10,913 bases of DNA from Akkermansiaceae bacterium (GTDB taxonomy: Bacteria; Verrucomicrobiota; Verrucomicrobiia; Verrucomicrobiales; Akkermansiaceae): contig JACMMB010000063.1 in assembly GCA_014379305.1 (NCBI GenBank), positions 1-10,913 of the forward strand, in the 5' to 3' direction. Shown here in pieces: positions 1-7,250 of this stretch. Positions within the stretch are counted from its first letter, which is position 1. The number at the start of each line of letters is the position of its first letter. The notes beneath the pieces were generated by a model, which saw only the letters and a list, made by a program, of their open reading frames with translations, was not told the origin of the DNA and made no database searches. Made by a program: the position numbers and the translations under genes.

Positions 1-182
1 AGAAGATAGCCATCCCCCGATCCGATTTCGGTTATGTGTGAGGTATGTTCCGGAAGATTTGCGATGATCCAGCGCTCATTTCCCATTAAGATATTGATCC
101 GGTGAAGATCCTGGCGGGAGCGAATCGCACCCCGGTCGTCAGGGGGTAAGTGGTCAAGCAGTTCCGGGGAAAGTTTGCGCAT
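1..182 (-). CDS. Class I SAM-dependent methyltransferase, N-terminal part only
   Basis: The frame opens with ATG at 182-180 and runs off the left edge, leaving 60 complete codons. The visible protein starts MRKLSPELLDHLPPDD, then has a charged helix with RSRQDLHRIN, then LMGNERWI, and reaches ITEIGSGDGYL at about residues 49-59. That last segment is the glycine-rich motif I (E-x-G-x-G-x-G) that binds S-adenosylmethionine in Rossmann-fold class I methyltransferases. The catalytic half and the substrate-determining parts lie outside the window, so the methyl acceptor cannot be named. The RSRxDLxxIN...MGNxRW lead-in is a style I associate with uncharacterised methyltransferases of Verrucomicrobiota and Planctomycetota, from memory. 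The gene is divergent from the hydrolase at 268, with 85 bases between the two start codons. I see no convincing promoter in that gap. Confidence 0.75.
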   Translation of the reverse strand, partial: MRKLSPELLDHLPPDDRGAIRSRQDLHRINILMGNERWIIANLPEHTSHITEIGSGDGYL

Positions 183-267
183 AGCCGCAGCTAATTTTTA
201 AATGCTATCTTTCCCTGAATGAGGAAGATGGGGTTGCAAGTCTCATTTTGGTAACGGATGAAGAGGG

Positions 268-867
268 ATGCGGATTTCTTGTTTTACGGGCGGGATGGTG
301 GCGACGAATGGCTACTTGATAGAGACCGGAGATGGCAATTTCCTGGTTGATGCTCCAGAGGGTATTTGCGCGTGGGTGCGTGAAAAAGGAGTTAGGGTGG
401 ATGCGGTTTATCTGACTCATCAGCATTACGACCATGTGGAGGATATCCGGCTCTTGCAGGAAAACAGGGTGAGAGTGTTCGCTTGGGCGCAGTATTCCAA
501 AGAGCTGACCTTGGAAGCTTATGCGGCGCATGTGCCGATGGTGAAGCCATATCTGGTGGATAACCTGTTGAGAATCGGGGAGCAAAGCTTGTTTGGGGGG
601 AAGGCCACACGGGTGTGTCATGTGCCCGGACATTCGCCCGATAGTCTGATATTTTACATCCAGGAGACTGAGGTGGTTTTTGCGGGAGATGCTTTGTTTG
701 CGGGATCAGTGGGGAGGTGTGATTTGCCCGGCGGGAGTCTCGAATTACTGCTGGAGGGGATACGCAGGGAGATTCTGGTGTTGCCTGATGAAACCAGGGT
801 TCTAGCCGGACACGGGCCGGAAACAACGGTTGGAGTTGAGAGGGACGGGAATGGATATCTTATGTAG
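268..867 (+). CDS. Metallo-beta-lactamase-fold hydrolase, glyoxalase II/YcbL-like
   Basis: This is a compact 199-residue MBL-fold protein. The metal ligands are all visible: THQHYDH at residues 50-56 (H51, H53, D55, H56), VPGHS with H122, GDALF with D141, and AGHGPETT with H182. The stretch GDALFAGSVGRCDLPGGS matches the glyoxalase II/YcbL signature (GDxLFxGSxGRxDxPxGs). The family usually hydrolyses thioesters such as S-D-lactoylglutathione, or related small esters. The true substrate cannot be read from sequence, and the long C-terminal glutathione-binding domain of classical GloB is absent. There is no signal peptide, so a cytoplasmic location is likely. ATG at 268 follows an in-frame TGA at 259-261, so it is the first possible ATG, and it places the first beta strand (ISCFTGG) at the very N-terminus. 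The purine-rich AAGAGGG is almost touching the ATG, so the ribosome site is poor. The gene converges on the AsmA-like gene with 16 bases between stop codons. Confidence 0.88.
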   Translation: MRISCFTGGMVATNGYLIETGDGNFLVDAPEGICAWVREKGVRVDAVYLTHQHYDHVEDIRLLQENRVRVFAWAQYSKELTLEAYAAHVPMVKPYLVDNLLRIGEQSLFGGKATRVCHVPGHSPDSLIFYIQETEVVFAGDALFAGSVGRCDLPGGSLELLLEGIRREILVLPDETRVLAGHGPETTVGVERDGNGYLM

Positions 868-883
868 TTTGTGTAAGGACTAT

Positions 884-3358
884 TCATTCGGCGACGATGC
901 GGGCTTTGGGCGGTTCGGCGAGGAGGATATCGGTTTCCGCTTCGGGGGGAGAGGTGAAATGGACATTTTCCCAAGTGGTTTTTTTCAGGGGTCCGGTGCC
1001 GCGAAACTGGAAGAGCCCGTAAAAAGGACGAAGCGGAAGCGTGATAAGTCCCAAAAATCCACGCGCGTTGACGCGAATGGTTAGATCGATGATTTGCCGG
1101 GTCAGATCGATTTCCCCGTTGCCTGTGAACGTGAGGGAACTGGTGGCCGTTTGAAAGTCGCGTGTTCGTAGGATACCGTCTTGTATTTTAAAGTTGAGAA
1201 ATGCGTATTTCGCGCGCTGGAAGCCGGCTCTTTTGTCGTTCAGGACACTTGCCATGACTGGAGACAGAGGGCCGAATATCGGGACGGAGAAAAGCTCGGC
1301 GTTTTCAAGCGCGACCAGTCCATCTCCCTGCATGGTCGAGATATCCCCTCCGATAATGGAAAAATCGATTCTGCCGGTGACTTTCCCGGAACCTTTCATG
1401 TTAAACCCATAAGCTTCGGAAAGGGCTGACATGGAAAGCCTGGACCAACTCAACTCTCCGGAAAGTCCGGATTTGCCTTTGTGAATCAATTCTCCAACTA
1501 CGGGCCCGCCGAATGCTTGGAAGGAAAGCTCGGAAATTTTCACTTCGTCCCCTTTGATTGCGACGATGGCTTCGGGCTGCGATAAAGTCAGATTTTTTCC
1601 AAGGAATTCGTAATCGGCGTTGTCTGTGGTGCTGAATTTGACCCTGAGGTTGGTTCTTCCTTTGGGAGTGACATCGACAAGGCCGGAACCCTCCATCGCT
1701 GGCGGCCGGTGGAAGCGGTATTTCTCCAGATCATCCGCAATTTTCGGGGCGAAAAACCTGATCAGCGGTGCTGCCCAGATGTCTCCGGAAACCGCCTCGA
1801 CCTGGACTGCCTTCAAGGCTGCATCGTATCGGATCCTGGCAACTTTTGCCGTGCCTGCGGAGGGGCCGCCAAAGGCGTTGCGCAGGCGGTAATCGCGATA
1901 ATTGAAAGTGACGCTGCCGTCGTAAAAGTCGAGTTCATGGTGGCTGAGTGTGAAAGAACATTGGGCGGAATTAACCGGGACGCCTTTGTAGGAGAGATTC
2001 TTTACAGTCCCATGACCATTATAAAACCAATCGAAACGGTCCTTTAAATTGAATGATCCGACGAGGTGGACATCGGTGGATGGCTTTTTGTTTTCGCTGA
2101 AATCGCCAATGATTTTTTCGAGAGGCTGGCCTGTAAAGAAAGGTTTGTAGAGCGGTGCTGGCAAAGTGGAGTGCAGGGCGATTCTGACAATATTCCCCTC
2201 GACAAGGGCCTTGCCTTTCGCCGTGCCGTCAGGTCTTGAGAGGACAAGATCACGGAGAAAAAGGTTTCCATTTTGCCATGAGAACCAGGTTTCCAAAGTG
2301 TCGAAGGAAACGCCACGGAACTTGACGGACTCGCACATGGCATGGCCTGTCAGATGGACAATGGGAGACGCCAGGTCACTTAGATTGAAATCTCCCGCCG
2401 ATTGGATTTTCTGGCGACCGCCGGTGAGGAGGGCGAGATTCAGCGGAGCGGAGAGCCAGGATTTGAGCAAGCTACGGACATCGATATCAGAAGAAATGTC
2501 AAAGCGTCCGTCACGGCTTTCCAGTTGGTAATCGGCATGACCACTGAGACTGCCGAGCGAGTCTTCCGCGCTGAAGCTGTCGAAGGTCAGAAGATTTCCT
2601 TTAAGTGAGCCACGGGCCTTGAATTGATCGAGGCGATATTGATTTTTTTCGACAGAAGGAGCCTCGACGTGAAAGTCCATTTTAAATGTCTCGCGATCAG
2701 TAAGATCTCCTTCAACTGCGATATGTAGGGTCGGGGGAGATGGAGAATCGAAATTCCAGTGTTCAAGTTCGTTGAGGATGTTCGCGATCATTTCACGGCG
2801 GCGTCCTTCGTTTTGATCGGGTTTCTTCTTTGAGCGACGATCAATTCCAAGCAATTTGGCATTGAGAAACACATTGATCCCGCCGACTTGAGCCCGGGCG
2901 TCCCGGATTTCGATAAGCCGATCCCCAGGCATAAAAATCGTCCCGTAGATCCCGGAAAAACGGAGCGATTCGCCTGAGGGGTTTTTGGGATCGACAGGGA
3001 GGGACAGAAGGGCGTTTTTAAGCTGGATTTTTTTCAAGCGGAATTGGCCGCTGGCAAGTTTGGCGTTGTCGAGGACAAGTTGGACGCGTTCAAGTCTCGA
3101 AATTTCGTGAGTTTTTTCGGCTTCCGCGAACACGCGGACATACTCCGCGACAAAGCCTCTGAACGGGATGTAGGTAAGGGAAGCGATTTCAACATGGGCG
3201 CCGTGTTTGGAAATTTCCTGCTCGATGGCCTTCCTCAAGTTATCAGGCAGTCCTGTTTTGTTTGCCCAATAGAGTGTTCCCAATGCGATGGGTATGAGTG
3301 CAACCGCGACCAGCCATACGGCGGACTTGAGGTTGCGGATTAGATGGAATCGGAACAC
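884..3358 (-). CDS. AsmA-like envelope protein (AsmA/YhdP/TamB superfamily)
   Basis: This is an 824-residue protein with a short basic N-terminus and a single membrane anchor at about residues 11-31 (AVWLVAVALIPIALGTLYW). A long beta-rich region follows with no cysteine-rich, ATP-binding or catalytic motifs. The C-terminal part, about residues 655-800, reads like the AsmA-like C-terminal region: GKVTGRIDF, GDGLVALENAELFSVPIFGPLSPV, then LTFTGNGEIDLTRQIIDLTI and FRGTGPLKKTTW. Proteins of this superfamily hang from the inner membrane into the periplasm and form hydrophobic grooves for lipid transport or outer-membrane homeostasis, so the organism should have an outer membrane. Which subfamily this is cannot be settled by eye. 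The start codon is GTG at 3358. An in-frame TAA lies six codons upstream (the RadC stop is nearby in another frame), so no ATG start is possible further upstream. The Shine-Dalgarno sequence is weak. It is the last gene of the recJ-yicC-radC run, 15 bases after radC, and may be translated by coupling. Confidence 0.8.
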   Translation of the reverse strand: MFRFHLIRNLKSAVWLVAVALIPIALGTLYWANKTGLPDNLRKAIEQEISKHGAHVEIASLTYIPFRGFVAEYVRVFAEAEKTHEISRLERVQLVLDNAKLASGQFRLKKIQLKNALLSLPVDPKNPSGESLRFSGIYGTIFMPGDRLIEIRDARAQVGGINVFLNAKLLGIDRRSKKKPDQNEGRRREMIANILNELEHWNFDSPSPPTLHIAVEGDLTDRETFKMDFHVEAPSVEKNQYRLDQFKARGSLKGNLLTFDSFSAEDSLGSLSGHADYQLESRDGRFDISSDIDVRSLLKSWLSAPLNLALLTGGRQKIQSAGDFNLSDLASPIVHLTGHAMCESVKFRGVSFDTLETWFSWQNGNLFLRDLVLSRPDGTAKGKALVEGNIVRIALHSTLPAPLYKPFFTGQPLEKIIGDFSENKKPSTDVHLVGSFNLKDRFDWFYNGHGTVKNLSYKGVPVNSAQCSFTLSHHELDFYDGSVTFNYRDYRLRNAFGGPSAGTAKVARIRYDAALKAVQVEAVSGDIWAAPLIRFFAPKIADDLEKYRFHRPPAMEGSGLVDVTPKGRTNLRVKFSTTDNADYEFLGKNLTLSQPEAIVAIKGDEVKISELSFQAFGGPVVGELIHKGKSGLSGELSWSRLSMSALSEAYGFNMKGSGKVTGRIDFSIIGGDISTMQGDGLVALENAELFSVPIFGPLSPVMASVLNDKRAGFQRAKYAFLNFKIQDGILRTRDFQTATSSLTFTGNGEIDLTRQIIDLTIRVNARGFLGLITLPLRPFYGLFQFRGTGPLKKTTWENVHFTSPPEAETDILLAEPPKARIVAE

Positions 3359-3373
3359 CTTGATGTTTGTTGT

Positions 3374-4066
3374 TTAAGGAATGGTTCCAGCGGATCGGAA
3401 GGAGAAGTAAGGAGCGCGCCCGGCCGAAGGACGCCCGATAATGAGATGGTCTAAAAACCTGATCTGCATGATTTCAGCGGCTTGAACGAGTTTTTCCGTG
3501 ATGACGTAATCCGCCCGGCTGGGAGAAGGGTCGCCTGAGGGGTGGTTGTGAATCATGATAAATGCAAATGCGCTGCGGGTGATGACCGGGCGCATGATTT
3601 CACGGGGATGTGCGGTGGTTTCGTTGACGGTGCCAATGGAAACGGTCGTGGTGCTGGTGTGTTCGAGGCGTGAGTTAACAGTGACGACGACGGCGTTTTC
3701 GTTAGGAAGATTGCCCATCTGGTGGGAAAATGCGTTGTAAATAAGTTCCGGAGAATCGAGCGGCTGCGAGTGGATTTCCTCCCGGGATAGACGGCTTCCA
3801 AGCTCAAAGGCGGCGGCGAGCTTGCAAGCTTTGGCCAGGCCGATGCCTTTGTTATTCATGTATTCGGAAACGGGGAGTTTGCCGAGTTGATTGAGGCTGC
3901 CGTATTTCTCGAGAAGATCGCCGGCGACCTGAATAACGTTTCTCCCGACGATGCCGGAGGTCAGAAAAATCGCCATGAGCTCGGCATTGCTCAGAGCCTG
4001 CGCGCCGAATTTATAGATTTTCTCACGTGGCAGATCCGAGTCAGAGGCATCGTTAAGTAGCGGCAT
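3374..4066 (-). CDS. radC: RadC family JAB/MPN-fold protein
   Basis: This is a full-length 230-residue RadC. The N-terminal part carries the usual DLPREK lead, ALSNAELMAIFL and a helix-hairpin-helix-like segment ending in NNKGIGLAKACKLAAAFELGSRL (about residues 11-92). The C-terminal JAB domain has HPREIMRPVI at about 153-162. It also has the JAMM metal motif: HNHPSGDPSPSRAD with H173, H175, S183 and D186, plus E123 in PNENAVVV as the likely upstream acidic residue. DHLIIG near residue 206 is also typical. The name implies DNA repair, but the original radiation phenotype was traced to recG, and the real biochemical role of RadC proteins is unsettled. ATG at 4066 is the first codon but one after the yicC stop, in the same frame (TGA CCG ATG), so no other start is possible. 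Translation probably depends on ribosomes finishing yicC. It is the third gene of the minus-strand operon. Confidence 0.92.
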   Translation of the reverse strand: MPLLNDASDSDLPREKIYKFGAQALSNAELMAIFLTSGIVGRNVIQVAGDLLEKYGSLNQLGKLPVSEYMNNKGIGLAKACKLAAAFELGSRLSREEIHSQPLDSPELIYNAFSHQMGNLPNENAVVVTVNSRLEHTSTTTVSIGTVNETTAHPREIMRPVITRSAFAFIMIHNHPSGDPSPSRADYVITEKLVQAAEIMQIRFLDHLIIGRPSAGRAPYFSFRSAGTIP

Positions 4067-4069
4067 CGG

Positions 4070-4951
4070 TCACTCGATATTCTGGATTTGTTCCCTGAGT
4101 TTTTCCAGTTCTGTTTTTGCCTGGACGACCGTCTGGGCAATAAGCGCGTCGTTGGCTTTGGAGCCAATGGTGTTGAATTCACGGAAAAGTTCCTGACAGA
4201 GAAAATCAAGGGATCTGCCGGCGGATTCGGACGAATGGATGTATTCGTGAAACTTTGCAAAGTGGGATTGCAGTCGGGTGATTTCCTCGGAGATGTCACA
4301 ACGGTCGGCGAAGAGGGCGAGTTCACGAATGAGACGGTCGTCATCCATTTCCATAGGAATATTCAGATCGGAAAGACGCTTGAAAAGAAGATCGCGTTGT
4401 CGTTCCGGGCGGCTGGGGGCGTGGTCGGCGATGATCTGGGTGAAGGCCGTGAGTTGGCCCAGGCGGGTGAGGAAATCCGCCTGAAGGTGACGGCCTTCGG
4501 AAGCGCGCATGCTATTAAGATTGGCGATGGCTTGCTCCAGAGCTGGAGCGATGGCATCCCAGGCCAGCTCTGGGTCTGTCTCTGCGGATTCGGCAGCCGT
4601 AATAATTCCAGGCTGGCGGATGAAGTCGGAGGGACTCGGAAGCAAAGCACGTCCGAGGATGAGGGAAAGGTCTGCAAAAGCGGATTCGAAGGATTTTGCT
4701 AGCGAGGAGTCGATACGGATTTCACCGGAGGCGACACCTTCGGGTCTTTCCATACTGACGGAAATCTGGATACGTCCGCGGGAAATGTGCGGAAGGGTTG
4801 CCTGACGGAGCCTGACTTCGAGAGTTTGTAAAGAGCGCGGCAGGTTGGTTACGATTTCGAGTTGCTTCCGATTGACTGCGGCAGCCTCGACGTTGGCGAG
4901 CCAGGCGGGAGTGGTGTGGGTGCCTCGGCCAAAGCCGGTCATGGATTGCAT
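4070..4951 (-). CDS. yicC: YicC/YloC-family endoribonuclease (UPF0701)
   Basis: From ATG at 4951 the protein has 293 residues and begins MQSMTGFGRG, the hallmark N-terminus of the YicC family. VNRKQLEIV follows as the family's VNhRxLdi-type segment. The C-terminal DUF1732 part has RSLDFLCQELFREFNTIGSKANDA, matching the conserved GRkLdFLxQEmnREaNTigSKa signature. Members of this family are reported to be endoribonucleases acting on mRNA or small RNAs in E. coli and Bacillus relatives. They are often next to gmk, but here yicC sits between recJ and radC instead. An upstream in-frame TTG at 4996 would overlap the recJ stop (TTGA) and add 15 residues. I prefer 4951 because it puts the MTGFGR signature where the family has it, although neither start has a strong Shine-Dalgarno sequence. 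With the ATG start, 41 bases separate it from recJ. It ends three bases before radC, in the same frame. Confidence 0.92.
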   Translation of the reverse strand: MQSMTGFGRGTHTTPAWLANVEAAAVNRKQLEIVTNLPRSLQTLEVRLRQATLPHISRGRIQISVSMERPEGVASGEIRIDSSLAKSFESAFADLSLILGRALLPSPSDFIRQPGIITAAESAETDPELAWDAIAPALEQAIANLNSMRASEGRHLQADFLTRLGQLTAFTQIIADHAPSRPERQRDLLFKRLSDLNIPMEMDDDRLIRELALFADRCDISEEITRLQSHFAKFHEYIHSSESAGRSLDFLCQELFREFNTIGSKANDALIAQTVVQAKTELEKLREQIQNIE

Positions 4952-4992
4952 ATTTTTTGGAAAGTGGATGAGCAAATCGTACAGCTGATTCG

Positions 4993-6687
4993 TCAATTGG
5001 CTGTGGCGATTATGTCCTGAATGATGATCTGAAGGGTGGTTTTACCGCGGTAGCTGTTGCGGTCGATGTTAAAGGCAATGTCCCAGGGAGGATCGGGCAG
5101 TTCGTTTTCCCCACCACCGAAAAAGACCGCATCCTGCTCGTGGTATCCTTGGCGGAGTTTCAGGCGGAGGTGTTTGTTTTTCATATGGAATGGGGGGCGG
5201 CTGAGTGCGATTCCGCGGGCAACGAAGACCGGCTGCGGATTGGAGTTTCCGAAAGGCTGGAGAAGTTCGTAGCTGGCGAGAAAGTCGAGTGAGAGTTGTG
5301 AAAAGGTGATTTCCACATCGTAGGTCAGTTTTGGCAAGCGTTGCTCGGCACTGCTGTTTTGAAGGACGTATTCCGAAAATTTTTCACGGAAGGATTGCAT
5401 CGACTCCTCACGAATGGAAAGTCCCGCAGCCATGGCATGGCCGCCGCCGGAAATGATCAGCCCGTTGCAGGCGCGGATTGCTCCAACGAGGGAAACCCCG
5501 TCTATACTCCGTCCCGAGCCCTTTCCAATTCCGTTTTCGTCAATGGCGATGACGAAGGTGGGCTTGTGATACTGCCGCATCAGTCGGGAAGCAACGATGC
5601 CGACAACTCCGTGATGCCAATTGCGCGAGCCGATGACGATGACAGGATCGTTTTCCGGGCTGAAGCTTTCGAGAAGCTGGGCGTTGGCTTCTTTGCGGAT
5701 AAGGGTTTCGTGGGCTTGGCGCTGACTGTTGTAGCCGTCGAGTTTTTTCGCAAGTTCGGCGGCAGTGTGATGGCAGCCGGTGTTTAGCGTGGCGAGGGCG
5801 TCTTCGGGAAAGTCCATGCGCCCTGCGGCATTGATGCGCGGGCCGATGCGGAAGCCAACGTCCATGGAAGTCGAGCTGCCGTTCATGCCGGTGACTTCCT
5901 GAAGGGCGCGCAGTCCCGGATTAAGCGTAGAGGAAAGGTGCTTCAGGCCGTGGCGGACAAGCACTCGGTTTTCACCGATTAGAGGGACAATATCGGCAAT
6001 CGTGGCAACGGCGACAAGATCCAACAGTTCCTTCAGGTCAAGCGGGGCGTGTCTGGTTTTGAGGAGCGCGTGGCCCAGCTTGAAAGTGACCCCGGCGGCG
6101 CATAGATATGTGAGCTCGCTGCCGCACTTCGGATTGACGAGGGCTGAGCAGTCAGGAAGCGAATCACAATCAGGCTCATGGTGATCGACGATTACGACGT
6201 CGATGGCCAAGGATCGAAGGTGCGCCACTTCCAAGGTGGATGTGGTTCCACAATCGACTGCGATAAGGAGACTTGGTTTAACCCCTTCGGACATGCACCG
6301 CTTCAAGGCGGAAAAGCTGAGACCATAACCTTCGGCTCCCCGGCGGGGGATGAATTGACGGGGCTCCAAGCCATATGCCTGGAGAATTCTTGTCATGATT
6401 GTGATGGAGGAGATGCCATCCACATCATAGTCGCCGTAGATGCAGATTTCGTGATCCTGGTCGACAGCTTCCAATATGCGGGAAACCGCGCGATTCATTC
6501 CTGGGATGAGGAAAGGATCAGTGAGATTTCTCAATTTTGGATGAAGGAATGTCTCGGTCTGTTCTGCGGCAATTCCGCGCTGGCGGATGAGGTGTTTAAG
6601 GATTTGCGGGAAACCGCCTGCCTCGGATTGGCATCTTGAGTCAAAAGGCTCACCAAGTTGAACCCATCTGAAAGCCGTCGCGCGCAT
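4993..6687 (-). CDS. recJ: Single-stranded-DNA-specific 5'-3' exonuclease RecJ
   Basis: This is a full-length 564-residue RecJ, close to the 577 residues of the E. coli enzyme. The DHH domain shows YGDYDVDG at about 84-91, VDCG around 144-147, VDHHEPD at 167-173 and GPRINAAGR at 282-290. The DHHA1 domain carries SGGGHAMAAG at 413-422, and an OB-fold-like C-terminus follows with LLQPFGNSNPQPVF near 475. The N-terminal segment RGIAAEQTETFLHP is typical of the family. RecJ degrades single-stranded DNA 5' to 3' in the RecF pathway, mismatch repair and base-excision repair, using Mn2+ or Mg2+ held by the aspartates and histidines. ATG at 6687 is the only sensible start: an in-frame TAA lies 16 codons upstream with no ATG, GTG or TTG between. 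The start codon lies inside one arm of a 9-base-pair hairpin (6681-6706), which may limit translation. It is the first gene of the minus-strand recJ-yicC-radC-AsmA run. Confidence 0.95.
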   Translation of the reverse strand: MRATAFRWVQLGEPFDSRCQSEAGGFPQILKHLIRQRGIAAEQTETFLHPKLRNLTDPFLIPGMNRAVSRILEAVDQDHEICIYGDYDVDGISSITIMTRILQAYGLEPRQFIPRRGAEGYGLSFSALKRCMSEGVKPSLLIAVDCGTTSTLEVAHLRSLAIDVVIVDHHEPDCDSLPDCSALVNPKCGSELTYLCAAGVTFKLGHALLKTRHAPLDLKELLDLVAVATIADIVPLIGENRVLVRHGLKHLSSTLNPGLRALQEVTGMNGSSTSMDVGFRIGPRINAAGRMDFPEDALATLNTGCHHTAAELAKKLDGYNSQRQAHETLIRKEANAQLLESFSPENDPVIVIGSRNWHHGVVGIVASRLMRQYHKPTFVIAIDENGIGKGSGRSIDGVSLVGAIRACNGLIISGGGHAMAAGLSIREESMQSFREKFSEYVLQNSSAEQRLPKLTYDVEITFSQLSLDFLASYELLQPFGNSNPQPVFVARGIALSRPPFHMKNKHLRLKLRQGYHEQDAVFFGGGENELPDPPWDIAFNIDRNSYRGKTTLQIIIQDIIATAN

Positions 6688-6706
6688 CTGCCTAAGAAGA
6701 TGCGCG
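6681..6706 (-). promoter_or_regulatory. Hairpin enclosing the recJ start codon
   Basis: CGCGCATCT at 6681-6689 and AGATGCGCG at 6698-6706 are perfect 9-base inverted repeats separated by 8 bases. On the minus strand the recJ ATG (6687-6685) is inside the downstream arm, and the region where a ribosome site would lie forms the loop and upstream arm. The stem is GC-rich enough to form in RNA. Whether it regulates translation is inference. Confidence 0.45.
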
Positions 6707-6750
6707 TGGCGAAGTTGGGAAACAAGGCTCGAAAGTTAATCCGCAGGAGA

Positions 6751-6782
6751 AGGAAAAAAGCAAGTGACGGGTCAGCGGTCAC
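6751..6782 (-). terminator. Possible weak intrinsic terminator after the stress cluster
   Basis: Read on the minus strand, GTGAC (6782-6778), a 9-base loop and GTCAC (6768-6764) are followed by TTGCTTTTTTCC. The stem is only five base pairs, so this is a weak candidate. It lies about 70 bases past the DUF1328 stop codon and about 60 bases before recJ, which is where a terminator separating the two minus-strand units would be expected. Confidence 0.3.
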
Positions 6783-6848
6783 GAGCTTTCACTACTATTC
6801 CCGGATTTCGAGATATGTATATATATTATTTAAGACCCTAAACTGCGG

Positions 6849-7007
6849 CTATGCTTTTCTTCCTGAGAAAAACGAAATTGCAGCAAGAATCAAAAATACC
6901 ACGAATAGGATTTGAGCGATCCATGCTGCGGTACCTGCGATTCCAGAGAATCCGAGAATCGCCGCGATGATTGCGACGACAATAAAAATTAGTGCGTAAT
7001 GTAACAT
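6849..7007 (-). CDS. DUF1328/YtjA-family small membrane protein
   Basis: This is a complete 52-residue reading frame from ATG at 7007 to TAG at 6849. The protein starts MLHYALIFIVVAIIAAILGF, then has SGIAGTAAWIAQILFVVFLI, and ends SFFSGRKA. This is the pattern of the DUF1328 (UPF0391, YtjA) family: a short N-terminus, two hydrophobic helices split by a GFxGIAG turn that includes a small-residue stretch, and a basic tail. The function of the family is unknown. Members commonly sit with CsbD, YciF-like or other envelope or osmotic stress genes, as here. A good Shine-Dalgarno AAGGA at 7019-7015 lies seven bases before the ATG, the best ribosome site in this unit. It is the third gene of the unit, 32 bases after csbD. 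The protein should be in the inner membrane. Confidence 0.88.
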   Translation of the reverse strand: MLHYALIFIVVAIIAAILGFSGIAGTAAWIAQILFVVFLILAAISFFSGRKA

Positions 7008-7039
7008 TGTTTTGTCCTTTCTATAATTGTTGGTTAAGT

Positions 7040-7222
7040 CTAGCCCTCGATAATTTTCCTGATTTCCTCTTCGGATTTTCCTAATTTGGATTTTAATTTG
7101 CCGACAAGTTCCTGGTCTTTACCTTCCTCGTATAGGAGGTCGTTATCAGTAAGATTCGCGTAAGCTTGTTTGAGACGAGACTTACCTTGTTCCCATCCTC
7201 CTTGGATTTGTAATTTATTCAT
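7040..7222 (-). CDS. CsbD family stress-response protein
   Basis: This is a 60-residue, highly charged and largely helical protein starting MNKLQIQGGWEQGKSRLKQ. It contains NLTDNDLLYEEGKDQELVGKL and ends KSEEEIRKII. This matches the CsbD/YjbJ family along its full length (G-x-W-x-x-x-K-x-x-x-K..., LTDDDL, EGK, ELxGkLqxklGkxxEE). CsbD is a general-stress protein under sigma-B control in Bacillus, and YjbJ is abundant in stationary or osmotically stressed E. coli. The biochemical role is not known. ATG at 7222 gives the exact family N-terminus, although no clear Shine-Dalgarno precedes it. It lies 28 bases after the DUF892 gene and is followed by the DUF1328 gene, so the three are probably co-transcribed. 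Confidence 0.9.
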   Translation of the reverse strand: MNKLQIQGGWEQGKSRLKQAYANLTDNDLLYEEGKDQELVGKLKSKLGKSEEEIRKIIEG

Positions 7223-7250
7223 ATGTGTTTCAAGTTAGTTGATATGGAAA

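Noticed and set aside
392..826. Minus-strand frames inside the metallo-beta-lactamase gene
   Set aside because: The plus-strand protein has every MBL metal ligand, and the antisense products are proline/serine/histidine-rich shadows.
4088..4702. Long plus-strand open frame of about 204 codons opposite yicC
   Set aside because: It is wholly antisense to a clear YicC protein and its translation is glycine/valine/phenylalanine-rich with no recognisable domain, as expected from the reverse of a coding frame.
4952..4996. TTG start for YicC overlapping the recJ stop codon
   Set aside because: It adds 15 residues before the conserved MTGFGR N-terminus. The ATG at 4951 fits the family better, though the TTGA overlap keeps the alternative alive.
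6658..6915. Plus-strand frame of 85 codons with a basic run (RKLIRRRRKK)
   Set aside because: It overlaps the recJ start and the end of the DUF1328 gene on the other strand, has no ribosome site, and its product looks random apart from the basic run.
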